NCBI GenBank assembly: GCA_021159405.1 | Contig: JAGGRX010000115.1 | Location: forward strand, 1 to 27,540 | Direction of reading: 5' to 3' | Source: Candidatus Bipolaricaulota bacterium | GTDB taxonomy: Bacteria > Bipolaricaulota > Bipolaricaulia > Bipolaricaulales > Bipolaricaulaceae | DNA: 27,540 nucleotides | Shown: positions 7,353 to 13,761 of the stretch, in pieces | Position numbering within the stretch: position 1 is the stretch's first letter | Layout: every line of letters starts with the position of its first letter | The notes under the pieces: model-generated | Seen by the model: the letters and a program-made list of their open reading frames with translations, nothing else | Databases searched by the model: none | Told to the model about the DNA's origin: nothing | Position numbers and translations under genes: made by a program

Positions 7353-7891
7353 TTCACCCCAAGCTTTCCGGCCTTGCGGACGATCTCCTCGCCCTTGTAC
7401 CGGATCCCGGTGGCCCGGTACGGCTCGGGAGGTCTTGCGGCCCGGATGTCGGCCGCGACCTGCCCCACGAGCTGTTTATCGATGCCCCGCACCACGATGC
7501 GCTGCGGGTCCGGGACCTCAACCTCGACCCCGGCTGGGGGCTCATAACGCACGGGATGGGAATAGCCAAGCTCCATAACCAGAGCTTTCCCCTCCAGGCG
7601 GGCTCGATACCCCAGCCCGTGGATCTCCAGCTCCTTCTCCCACTTCTGAGTCACGCCATGCACCATGTTTGCGATCAGGGCTCGGTACAGGCCGTGTCGG
7701 GCCTTGAAGGCCGCCCGATCCCCTTTTCGTATCACCCGCACCTTACCCTCCTCGACCACGATCTCCACGTACTCGGGCTCGTACCGCTGCCGAAGCCTGC
7801 CGTGCGGCCCTTCCACCACCACCTCGTCCTCATGGACGGTGACGCGCACGCCCTCTGGCAAGGGAATCGGCCGCTTTCCGATCTTGGACAT
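7349..7891 (-). CDS. rplF: 50S ribosomal protein L6
   Basis: L6 lies at the base of the L7/L12 stalk near the factor-binding site and the sarcin-ricin loop. The 180-residue product consists of two repeated alpha/beta domains: N-terminal MSKIGKRPIPLPEGV and the VEGPHGRLRQRYEPE strand pair, then the C-terminal domain with LGYSHPVRYEPPAGVEVE and the signature RAARPPEPYRATGIRYKGE. ATG at 7891 lies 8 nt after the rpsH stop behind a GGTGAG site. Length is typical. The 3' end overlaps rplR by 4 nt. Confidence 0.98.
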   Translation of the reverse strand: MSKIGKRPIPLPEGVRVTVHEDEVVVEGPHGRLRQRYEPEYVEIVVEEGKVRVIRKGDRAAFKARHGLYRALIANMVHGVTQKWEKELEIHGLGYRARLEGKALVMELGYSHPVRYEPPAGVEVEVPDPQRIVVRGIDKQLVGQVAADIRAARPPEPYRATGIRYKGEEIVRKAGKLGVK

Positions 7892-7899
7892 CTCTCACC

Positions 7900-8310
7900 T
7901 CACCAGATCTCGCACAACAGCTCGCCGCCCAGGCGCATTTCGCGCGCCTTGCGCCCGGTCATGATCCCCTGCGAGGTCGAAAGGATGCAGATCCCAAGGC
8001 CGCTATGAGCGTCGGGTATTTCGCTTGCCCGCACGAACACGCGCCGGGAGGGCCGGCTGATCCGTCTGAGCCCCTGGATGGCGGGGCGCTGGATCCGCGT
8101 GCCCTCCGCCAGGTACTTGAGGCGCAACCTGAGGACGGGGTAGCTTTCGCCCTCCTCCACCTGCCAGTCCTCGATGTAGCCCTCTTCCTTGAGGATGCGG
8201 GCTATGGCCTCCCGCATCTTGGAGGAGGGCATCACGACCTCGGAATGCCGACGCTCGAGGGCGTTCCGGATCCGCGTCAGCATGTCAGCGATCGGGTCAG
8301 AGACCGTCAC
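7900..8310 (-). CDS. rpsH: 30S ribosomal protein S8
   Basis: S8 binds the central domain of 16S rRNA and in E. coli represses the spc operon by binding mRNA near rplE. The 136-residue product starts (M)TVSDPIADMLTRIRNA and contains VVMPSSKMREAIARILKEEGYI and the C-terminal GGELLCEIW. The frame is open into rpsN, but GTG 8310 gives the exact conserved N-terminus and has GGGAGG at good spacing, so longer starts are rejected. The gap from rpsN is 11 nt. No S8-like mRNA target was proven, though the hairpins before rplX are candidates for some regulation. Confidence 0.97.
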   Translation of the reverse strand: MTVSDPIADMLTRIRNALERRHSEVVMPSSKMREAIARILKEEGYIEDWQVEEGESYPVLRLRLKYLAEGTRIQRPAIQGLRRISRPSRRVFVRASEIPDAHSGLGICILSTSQGIMTGRKAREMRLGGELLCEIW

Positions 8311-8321
8311 GGCATCCTCCC

Positions 8322-8507
8322 TCACCAACTCGCCTTCTTCACCCCAGGGATCTCCCCCTCCAGGGCGAGCTTTCTGAAACACAGCCGGCACAGGCCGAAG
8401 TCCCGAATGTACCCCCGCGGCCGGCCACACAGCTGGCAACGGTTGCGGTGCCGTACCTTGTACTTCGGCGGCCGCTGCGATTTCAGAACAAGCGCTTTTC
8501 TTGCCAT
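8322..8507 (-). CDS. rpsN: 30S ribosomal protein S14, type Z (zinc)
   Basis: S14 is a 30S head protein. The 61-residue product is the short zinc-dependent form: four cysteines at 24, 27, 40 and 43 (CQLC, then CRLC) within the family motif CxxCGRPRGYIRDFGLCRLCFR, and the C-terminal GEIPGVKKASW. The long zinc-free type (about 100 residues) is excluded by length. The ATG at 8507 gives MARKAL; a frame start at 8540 would run into rplE. Spacing is 11 nt to both rplE and rpsH. Confidence 0.98.
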   Translation of the reverse strand: MARKALVLKSQRPPKYKVRHRNRCQLCGRPRGYIRDFGLCRLCFRKLALEGEIPGVKKASW

Positions 8508-8518
8508 CTCCTTCCCCC

Positions 8519-9055
8519 CTAATCCTCGCGGAACGGACACCCCAGCGCCTTAAGCAGCGCATAGGCCTCCCGATCCGTTTCAGCCGTGGTCACGATGGTT
8601 ATGTCCATCCCCTGGATCTGAACCACATCGTCGTAGGAGACCTCGGGAAAAACAAGCTGCTCGGAGACCCCCAAAGAGTAGTTCCCCCGGCCATCAAACG
8701 AATCGGGAGAAAGCCCCTTGAAGTCCCGAATCCCGGGGAGCACCACGTTGAACAGCTTGTTCAAGAACTCGTAGGCCCGCACCCCACGCAGGGTAACCAT
8801 ACACCCGATGGGGTCTCCCTTCCGGATCTTGAAGTCCGACACGGAGCGCTTGGCCCGGGTGATCACCGGCCGCTGGCCGGCGAGCTGCATTAAGTTTTGA
8901 ACAGCACCCTCAAGCACCCTGGGGTCGTCGTGCTTACCCACGCCCATGTTGATCACGACCTTCTCCACCTTGGGTACCTGCATGACGTTTTTGTACCCAA
9001 GCTCCTGCATAAGGCGTGGCACGATCTCCGCCTTGTACCGCTCGTATAGCAACAT
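8519..9055 (-). CDS. rplE: 50S ribosomal protein L5
   Basis: L5 binds 5S rRNA and forms a bridge with the 30S head via S13. The 178-residue product shows LYERYKAEIVPRLMQELGYKN, PKVEKVVINMGVG, GQRPVITRAKRSVSDFKIRKG and GCMVTLRG, ending with IVTTAETDREAYALLKALGCPF, all family signatures. ATG 9055 lies 4 nt downstream of the rplX stop with GAGG just ahead; the open frame further upstream lies in rplX. Length is typical. It is followed by rpsN in the common order. Confidence 0.98.
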   Translation of the reverse strand: MLLYERYKAEIVPRLMQELGYKNVMQVPKVEKVVINMGVGKHDDPRVLEGAVQNLMQLAGQRPVITRAKRSVSDFKIRKGDPIGCMVTLRGVRAYEFLNKLFNVVLPGIRDFKGLSPDSFDGRGNYSLGVSEQLVFPEVSYDDVVQIQGMDITIVTTAETDREAYALLKALGCPFRED

Positions 9056-9059
9056 GGCC

Positions 9060-9371
9060 TCACTCAAACGTCGCTCCACACTTACGGCACTTGCGCAGCT
9101 TTTGCCCCTCCACCACGACGAACCCGATCCGGGTTGGCACACCGCATTCCGGGCAGATGACGCGGACGTTCGACCAGTGGATTGGAGCCTCCCGTTTTAT
9201 GATCCCGGGCTCGCGTATGGTCTGGGTGGGGCGCTGGTGCTTGGTGACGATGTTCACCCCTTCCACCAACACCCGGGCCCGCTCGGGGTACACCCGGATC
9301 ACCTTGCCGAGCTTGCCCCGATCGTCCCCGGCGATCACCTTGACGCGATCCCCCTTTTTTATCTTTCGCAT
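9060..9371 (-). CDS. rplX: 50S ribosomal protein L24 with C-terminal zinc-knuckle cysteines
   Basis: L24 starts 50S assembly by binding the 5' domain of 23S rRNA. The 103-residue product has the KOW motif at the N-terminus (KKGDRVKVIAGDDRGKLGKV) and ends with two cysteine pairs, CPEC near residues 74-77 and CRKC near 95-98, a ribbon seen in many non-proteobacterial L24 proteins. Initiation looks special: the ATG at 9371 is only 6 nt from the 3' arm of a 12-bp hairpin (9378-9405), the GAGG just before the ATG has almost no spacing, and the G-run that could act in its place is inside the hairpin stem. Translation of rplX may therefore be structure-controlled. Confidence 0.97.
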   Translation of the reverse strand: MRKIKKGDRVKVIAGDDRGKLGKVIRVYPERARVLVEGVNIVTKHQRPTQTIREPGIIKREAPIHWSNVRVICPECGVPTRIGFVVVEGQKLRKCRKCGATFE

Positions 9372-9377
9372 CCTCTA

Positions 9378-9405
9378 CCCCAGAAAATCTCGCGATTTTC
9401 TGGGG
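9378..9405 (-). promoter_or_regulatory. Strong RNA hairpin immediately upstream of rplX
   Basis: Perfect inverted repeat with two 12-nt arms (CCCCAGAAAATC and GATTTTCTGGGG) around a 4-nt loop. In the transcript the loop reads GCGA closed by C-G, a GNRA-type tetraloop. It ends 6 nt before the rplX ATG. There is no U-run after it, so an intrinsic terminator is unlikely; a translation-control, processing or mRNA-stability element is more likely. Function is inferred, the structure is directly seen. Confidence 0.8.
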
Positions 9406-9441
9406 ACCCCCTTTCTTTCAAAGTATTCCAAAATCAGGGAT

Positions 9442-9469
9442 CCCCAAAAAGGCGAAGGCCTTTTTGGGG
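9442..9469 (-). promoter_or_regulatory. Second strong RNA hairpin just after rplN
   Basis: Perfect inverted repeat with 12-nt arms (CCCCAAAAAGGC and GCCTTTTTGGGG) and a 4-nt loop (CUUC in the transcript). It starts 4 nt after the rplN stop codon and has the same size and the same CCCCA...TGGGG ends as the hairpin at 9378-9405, 36 nt further downstream. It is not followed by a U-tract. The two could be a duplicated element, a processing site dividing the S10 and spc halves, or a genome-wide small palindromic repeat. Confidence 0.78.
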
Positions 9470-9473
9470 CACA

Positions 9474-9836
9474 TCACACCACCTCCGGGGCCAAGGAGAT
9501 GATACGCATCATCCCCTTCTCCCTCAGCTCCCTTGCAACCGGCCCGAACACCCGGGTGCCGATGGGCTGGAAGTTCTTGTCCACGAGCACCACCGCGTTG
9601 TCGTCGAACCTTAGGGTGCTCCCATCCGAGCGCCGGAAGGCAACCCGGGTGCGCACCACCACCCCCCGGACGATGTCGCCCTTCTCGAAGTCCGAGGTGG
9701 GGATGCGGCGCTGCACTGAGGCCACAATGATATCACCGATCTGCCCCCGGCGCCGCTTCCCCAATACCGTGATGCACTTGACTTCCTTCACGCCAGTGTT
9801 GTCCGTTACCACAAGCCGCGTCTCCGGAAGGATCAT
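9474..9836 (-). CDS. rplN: 50S ribosomal protein L14
   Basis: L14 lies at the subunit interface beside L19 and is the target of the silencing factor RsfS. The 120-residue product begins MILPETRLVVTDNTGVKEVKCI and shows GKRRRGQIGDIIVASV, the FDDNAVVLVDKNFQPIGTRVFGPVARELR signature, and ends SLAPEVV. ATG 9836 follows the rpsQ stop by 2 nt. After its stop comes the largest gap of the ribosomal cluster (102 nt), filled by two hairpins before rplX. Length is typical. Confidence 0.98.
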   Translation of the reverse strand: MILPETRLVVTDNTGVKEVKCITVLGKRRRGQIGDIIVASVQRRIPTSDFEKGDIVRGVVVRTRVAFRRSDGSTLRFDDNAVVLVDKNFQPIGTRVFGPVARELREKGMMRIISLAPEVV

Positions 9837-9838
9837 GG

Positions 9839-10084
9839 TTAGCCCTCCGCACGTCTTACGACCTCGACCAGCCGCCAGCGCTTAAGGCGCGACAAGGGAC
9901 GCGTCTCCTCGATCCGCACGATGTCCCCAACATGCGCAAGCTGGCGCTCGTCGTGTACGTAGTACTTCGTCCGCCGACGCACGTACTTGCGGTAGCGAGG
10001 ATGCTTGACCAAGCTCTCCTCCACCACCACGATGGTCTTCTGCATCCTGTCGCTTACCACGCGGCCGATCCTCTGCTTACGCAT
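9839..10084 (-). CDS. rpsQ: 30S ribosomal protein S17
   Basis: S17 is an OB-fold primary binder of the 16S 5' domain. The product MRKQRIGRVVSDRMQKTIVV... with KYVRRRTKYYVHDE, GDIVRIEETRPLSRLKRWRLVEVV is clearly S17. The ATG at 10084 (81 residues) has AAGGG 6 nt upstream and gives the usual N-terminus; a GTG at 10099 would add five residues and is less likely. The start overlaps the rpmC stop by 8 nt. It is followed by rplN at a 2-nt gap. Confidence 0.97.
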   Translation of the reverse strand: MRKQRIGRVVSDRMQKTIVVVEESLVKHPRYRKYVRRRTKYYVHDERQLAHVGDIVRIEETRPLSRLKRWRLVEVVRRAEG

Positions 10085-10277
10085 TGCGATCCCTTTCACG
10101 CTCCCTAAGCACCGTGAGGGCCCGGGCGATGTCGCGCTTGGTCTTTTTAATCTCCGCCGTGTTCTGAAGTTGTCCGGAGGCGAGCTGGAAACGCAAATTC
10201 AAGAGCTTCCGCTTCCAGTCACGCACCCGCTGCTCGAGCTCCTCCCGGGAGAGCTCCCTAAGCTCCCGCGCCTTCAC
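10077..10277 (-). CDS. rpmC: 50S ribosomal protein L29
   Basis: L29 is a small two-helix protein at the polypeptide exit tunnel and part of the docking site for trigger factor and SRP. The 66-residue product begins MKARELRELSREELEQRVRDWKRKLLNLRFQ and contains GQLQNTAEIKKTKRDIARALTVLRER, the family pattern. It starts at GTG 10277, overlapping the rplP stop by 4 nt (GTGA), and its end overlaps rpsQ by 8 nt. Length and order (rplP-rpmC-rpsQ) are standard. Confidence 0.97.
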   Translation of the reverse strand: MKARELRELSREELEQRVRDWKRKLLNLRFQLASGQLQNTAEIKKTKRDIARALTVLRERERDRNA

Positions 10278-10702
10278 CTTTCACCTCCCAGGTGGAACCT
10301 GCGCCTGAGCCGGGTAGGGATGGGGAACTTATAGGAGACCATCCTGTGGATCCGCTTGGCCTCCTCCTCCGAGACCCCGGCGAACTCGAACATGATGGTC
10401 CCCGGCTTCACCACTGCTACCCAGTTCTCCACATTGCCCTTCCCTTTACCCATCCGGGATTCCGCGGGCTTACGCGTAACGGGCTTGTCAGGGAAGATGC
10501 GAATCCACACCTTGCCCCTGTGGGTGGCCCGGGCCAGAGCGGTGCGGGCGGCCTCGATCTGTTGGCGGGTGACCCAAGCCGGGGCCAGGGCCTGGATGCC
10601 GAAGTCACCGAATACCACCTCATGACCCCGGGTGGCCTTGCCCTTGATCCGCCCCTTTTGCTGCTTGCGGTATTTCGTCCTTTTGGGAAAGAGCAGGGAC
10701 AT
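10274..10702 (-). CDS. rplP: 50S ribosomal protein L16
   Basis: L16 organises the A-site region of 23S rRNA and is required for peptidyl transferase assembly. The 142-residue product has MSLLFPKRTKYRKQQKGRIKG, the GDFGIQALAPAWVTRQQIEAARTA segment, WIRIFPDKPVTRKPAESRMGKGKG and the conserved ENWVAVVKPGTIMFEFAGV. ATG 10702 directly follows the rpsC stop. The 3' end overlaps rpmC by 4 nt. Length is typical for bacterial L16. Confidence 0.98.
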   Translation of the reverse strand: MSLLFPKRTKYRKQQKGRIKGKATRGHEVVFGDFGIQALAPAWVTRQQIEAARTALARATHRGKVWIRIFPDKPVTRKPAESRMGKGKGNVENWVAVVKPGTIMFEFAGVSEEEAKRIHRMVSYKFPIPTRLRRRFHLGGER

Positions 10703-11362
10703 CTAGCTCACCTCACGGCTTTTCTCTCCAGGGGACCAAACCTCGCCCCGGAACACCCATGCTTTGACCCCGATGACCCCGTATTTAGTCATGGCCTCGG
10801 CCAGGCCGTAGTCTACGTCTGCCCGCAGGGTCTGCAGGGGAACCCGCCCCTGCTTCATCTCCACTGACCGGGCGATGTCCGCGCCCCCAAGGCGCCCGGA
10901 GACGCGGATCTTGACCCCTTGGGCCCCGGCGGCCATGACCCTGCGAATGGTCTCCTTCATGGCCCGGTAGGGGTTAATGCGGTTTTCGATCTGGAAGGCC
11001 ACGTCCTGGGCAACAAGCGGCGCCTCGAGCTCCGGCCGTTCAACCTCCATCACCCCGATCCGGACCTCGCGGCCGGTCATCCGCGAAAGTTCCTCTTGCA
11101 GGCGTTCAATCTCGCTGCCTCCCCGGCCGATCACGATCCCCGGTCGGGCGGCCCGCACGATGACCCGCACCCGCTCCGGAACGGCCCGTTCAATAAGCAC
11201 CTCAGCGATCCCGGCCCCCCGGTAGCCCCGCTTTATGTACTCCCGGATCTTGCGGTCCTCGCCCACGTATTCGGGGACCTTCCCATCGGGCACGAACCAG
11301 TTGGAGCGCCATTTCCTCAGCACCCCGATTCGGAACCCAACCGGATGCGTTTTCTGCCCCAC
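10703..11362 (-). CDS. rpsC: 30S ribosomal protein S3
   Basis: S3 lines the mRNA entry tunnel. The 219-residue product starts (M)GQKTHPVGFRIGV and carries a type II KH domain with the GxxG loop (GRGG, about 79-82), followed by the C-terminal domain containing GVKIRVSGRLGGADIARS, LRADVDYGLAEA and GVIGVKAWVFRGE. The start is GTG 11362, sharing one base with the rplV stop (TAGTG). It abuts rplP with no gap. Family length is usual. Confidence 0.98.
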   Translation of the reverse strand: MGQKTHPVGFRIGVLRKWRSNWFVPDGKVPEYVGEDRKIREYIKRGYRGAGIAEVLIERAVPERVRVIVRAARPGIVIGRGGSEIERLQEELSRMTGREVRIGVMEVERPELEAPLVAQDVAFQIENRINPYRAMKETIRRVMAAGAQGVKIRVSGRLGGADIARSVEMKQGRVPLQTLRADVDYGLAEAMTKYGVIGVKAWVFRGEVWSPGEKSREVS

Positions 11363-11703
11363 TAGTCCTCCTTTTCGGCTACCACGATGGTGATGTGGGA
11401 AAGCCGCCTGTGGATGATATCCGCCCGCCCAAAGGCCCGAGGCTTAAGCCGCTTGAGGCGCGGCCCCTCATCCACGTAGGCCTTGACCACCACCAATTTT
11501 TCTGGGTCCATCTCGAAGTTATGCTCTGCATTGGCCACAGCGGAGTCGAGCACCTTGTGGATGATCCGAGCCGCCTTCCTGGGGGAGAAGGTGAGGATCC
11601 GCTTGGCCTCATAGACGGACTTTCCCCGGATCTCGTCGATCACGAGCCGCGCCTTCATGGGCGAAACCCGTACGAACCGTGCGCGAGCTTGTGCCTCCCT
11701 CAC
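11362..11703 (-). CDS. rplV: 50S ribosomal protein L22
   Basis: L22 lines the exit tunnel with a long beta-hairpin, the site where macrolide-resistance changes can occur. The 113-residue product shows ARARFVRVSPMKARLVIDEIRGKSV, ILTFSPRKAARIIHKVLDSAVANAEHN, VDEGPRLKRLKPRAFGRADIIHRRLSHITIVV, which includes the intact hairpin. The start is GTG 11703, nine bases after the rpsS stop with GAGGTGA upstream. The 3' end shares a base with rpsC. Confidence 0.97.
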   Translation of the reverse strand: MREAQARARFVRVSPMKARLVIDEIRGKSVYEAKRILTFSPRKAARIIHKVLDSAVANAEHNFEMDPEKLVVVKAYVDEGPRLKRLKPRAFGRADIIHRRLSHITIVVAEKED

Positions 11704-11711
11704 CTTTCACC

Positions 11712-11996
11712 TCACTTCAACGGAGGCGGCCCTTTTTTCTTGGCGCCGCCGTGACCCCGGAAGGTCCGCGTGGGCGCGAACTCCCCCAAGCGATGCCCGA
11801 TCATCGCCTCCGTGATGCGAACGGGCACGAACGAGCGCCCGTTATGCACCCGGATGGTGAGCCCCACCATCTCGGGGACGATCATCGAGGCCCGCGACCA
11901 AGTGCGGATCTCGGAGATCTCGCCGCGCTTGGCGCGCTCCACCTTCTTTAAGAGCTTCGGGTGCACGTAGGGTCCCTTTTTCTTGGAGCGACCCAT
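11712..11996 (-). CDS. rpsS: 30S ribosomal protein S19
   Basis: S19 pairs with S13 in the 30S head near the A-site tRNA. The 94-residue product begins MGRSKKKGPYVHPKLLKKV and contains RTWSRASMIVPEMVGLTIRVHNGRSFVPV and MIGHRLGEFAPTRTFRGHGG, unmistakably S19. The true ATG at 11996 overlaps the rplB stop by one base (TGATG); the frame extends into rplB but only as a shadow. The ribosome site AGGAGGAAG lies at the end of rplB. Confidence 0.98.
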   Translation of the reverse strand: MGRSKKKGPYVHPKLLKKVERAKRGEISEIRTWSRASMIVPEMVGLTIRVHNGRSFVPVRITEAMIGHRLGEFAPTRTFRGHGGAKKKGPPPLK

Positions 11997-12823
11997 CACT
12001 TCCTCCTCTTGAGGATCAGTGCATCGCTTGACTTGCCGCGCTTGCGGGTCTTGCGACCACCCTTGGTGTGCCAACCCCAAATCGACTTAGGGGGTCCGCC
12101 TTCGCCGGTGCGGCCCTCACCGCCCCCGTGGGGATGGTCCACCGCGTTCATGGCCACCCCGCGCACCCGCGGCCTGCGCCCGAGGTGCCGCACCCGCCCG
12201 GCCTTTCCATGCCGGATGTTCTTGTGGTCGGGGTTGGACACCCGACCGATGGTGGCCATGCACTCCACTTGGAACAACCTCACCTCACCGGAGGGAAGGC
12301 GGACGATGGCCCGGTCCCCCTCCCGACCCAGGAGCTGGGCCGCGGTCCCCGCGGCCCGGGCGATCTTGCCCTTGGACCCAGGGGTGATCTCCAGGTTGTG
12401 GATGAAGCTGCCTACGGGGATCTTGCGCAGGGGCAGGGCATTCCCGGGACGCGGTTCGGCGTCCTCCCCGGCCTCCACCACGTCCCCCACCCGGAGCTCA
12501 AGCGGCGCCAGGATGTAGCGCTTCTCCCCGTCGGCGTAGTGGAGCAAGGTGATCCAAGCGGAGCGGTTGGGGTCGTACTCCACCGACACCACCTTGGCGG
12601 GAACGCCATGTTTTTCCCGGGCAAAGTCGATGATTCGATAGCGTCGCTTGTGACCCCCCCCGCGATGCCGAATCGTTATCCGCCCCTGGGAATTACGGCC
12701 GGCATGCCGCTTGAGCGGAACCAAAAGGGATTTCTCGGGAGGCTTCTTGGTGAGTTCCGAGAAATCCGGAAGCACCGCATGCCTTAGCCCCGGCGTAACC
12801 GGATTTGTTTTCTTTAGCCCCAT
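11996..12823 (-). CDS. rplB: 50S ribosomal protein L2
   Basis: L2 is one of the most conserved 50S proteins, needed for subunit association and peptidyl transfer. The 275-residue product contains NSQGRITIRHRGGGHKRRYR, VVSVEYDPNRSAWITLLHY, the GNALPLRKIPVGSFIHNLE and GKIARAAGTAAQLL segments, and the C-terminal MNAVDHPHGGGEGR with its essential His. Length is normal. ATG 12823 lies 4 nt after the rplW stop, and the stop shares a base with the rpsS start. Confidence 0.99.
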   Translation of the reverse strand: MGLKKTNPVTPGLRHAVLPDFSELTKKPPEKSLLVPLKRHAGRNSQGRITIRHRGGGHKRRYRIIDFAREKHGVPAKVVSVEYDPNRSAWITLLHYADGEKRYILAPLELRVGDVVEAGEDAEPRPGNALPLRKIPVGSFIHNLEITPGSKGKIARAAGTAAQLLGREGDRAIVRLPSGEVRLFQVECMATIGRVSNPDHKNIRHGKAGRVRHLGRRPRVRGVAMNAVDHPHGGGEGRTGEGGPPKSIWGWHTKGGRKTRKRGKSSDALILKRRK

Positions 12824-12827
12824 TATC

Positions 12828-13127
12828 TCACCCCACGATGTCGATCTTGTGGCCGGGAGCGAGCTTGACTATCGCCCGCTTTTCCTGTTTGGTGCGGCCA
12901 AACCCCCGGTCCATCCGGGTGCGCCGGGGCTTGCCCGGCCGCACGAGCGTCCGCACCTCCACAACCTTCACCCCAAACAGCTCCTCCACCGCGTGCCGAA
13001 TGTCCACCTTGGTGGCACGGGGATGGACCTCGAACGTGTACTTGCCCTCCTCCATGTCCCGCCACGACTTCTCCGTAAGGATGGGGCGCAGGAGGATATC
13101 TTCAGGAAGCAGCCTCGTCTCAGGCAT
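12828..13127 (-). CDS. rplW: 50S ribosomal protein L23
   Basis: L23 lies at the tunnel exit and is the docking site for trigger factor. The 99-residue product shows DILLRPILTEKSWRDMEEGKYTFEVHPRATKVDIRHAVEELFGVKVVEVRTLVRPGK-type sequence in consecutive family blocks, ending in RRTRMDRGFGRTKQEKRAIVKLAPGHKID. It starts at ATG 13127, overlapping the rplD stop by 8 nt. The gap to rplB is 4 nt. Length is typical of bacterial L23. Confidence 0.97.
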   Translation of the reverse strand: MPETRLLPEDILLRPILTEKSWRDMEEGKYTFEVHPRATKVDIRHAVEELFGVKVVEVRTLVRPGKPRRTRMDRGFGRTKQEKRAIVKLAPGHKIDIVG

Positions 13128-13761
13128 CGCTCAACCTCCCCGCCAAAGCCTCCAGGGCGCCTTGGGTCATAAGCAGGCCCTCATGAGCTAGGACATGGTA
13201 GGCGCACAGGAAATCGCTCCGCATACAGGTCACCCCGGGGATGTTGGAGAAGGTCTTGGTGACCTGCACCCGATACTCATCCGGCGCCACCACCACCAGG
13301 GTTTTCTCGGGGCAGGAGATCTTCTCCAGGAGGGCGATCCCATCCTTGGTCCGGGGACGAGAGAACCCCAGGCGATCGATCACCACAAGTCCCCCCTCCC
13401 GGAAGCGGGCGGAAAGGGCGGAGATGAGGGCCTTCCTCCGCATCCGCTTGGGCAAAGAAAGGCGAACCTTGCGGGGCCTTGGGCCGAAGGTCACCCCTCC
13501 GTGCCGCCAAATGGGGGAACGAATGGAGCCATGCCTAGCCCGACCAGTGCCCTTCTGACGCCAGGGCTTGCGCCCCCCTCCCGATACCTCCCCCCTGGTC
13601 TTGGCCTTGGCCGTCCCCTGCCTTTGGTTGGCAAGGTATACCCGTACCGCCCGATACAGGAGATCTTTATGGACAGGTCCGCCGAATAGGGCCTCCGGGA
13701 CCTCGATCTCCTCGGGTCCCGCATCCAAGGCATCGAACCTGTATAGCTTGGCCTTAAGCAT
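13120..13761 (-). CDS. rplD: 50S ribosomal protein L4
   Basis: L4 reaches into the exit tunnel and in E. coli represses the S10 operon. The 213-residue product has the family core with QRQGTAKAKTRGEVSGGGRKPWRQKGTGRARHGSIRSP in contiguous blocks: the tunnel loop (KPWRQKGTGRAR) is intact, then GGVTFGPRPR and the C-terminal fold. The Cys-containing stretch near residues 179-190 (TCMRSDFLCAYHVL) is a little divergent from the common NV..YDVLKYD type. It overlaps rplC by 8 nt and rplW by 8 nt. No S10-leader type regulatory hairpin was recognised upstream of rpsJ. Confidence 0.97.
   Translation of the reverse strand: MLKAKLYRFDALDAGPEEIEVPEALFGGPVHKDLLYRAVRVYLANQRQGTAKAKTRGEVSGGGRKPWRQKGTGRARHGSIRSPIWRHGGVTFGPRPRKVRLSLPKRMRRKALISALSARFREGGLVVIDRLGFSRPRTKDGIALLEKISCPEKTLVVVAPDEYRVQVTKTFSNIPGVTCMRSDFLCAYHVLAHEGLLMTQGALEALAGRLSDA

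Noticed and set aside
8311..8562. N-terminal extension of S8 into rpsN
   Set aside because: The extra 84 residues are another-frame reading of rpsN and the rplE end; GTG 8310 gives the conserved S8 N-terminus.
9378..9469. The two rplN-rplX hairpins as intrinsic terminators
   Set aside because: Neither is followed by a U-run in the transcript, and essential genes continue downstream in the same operon order as in other bacteria.
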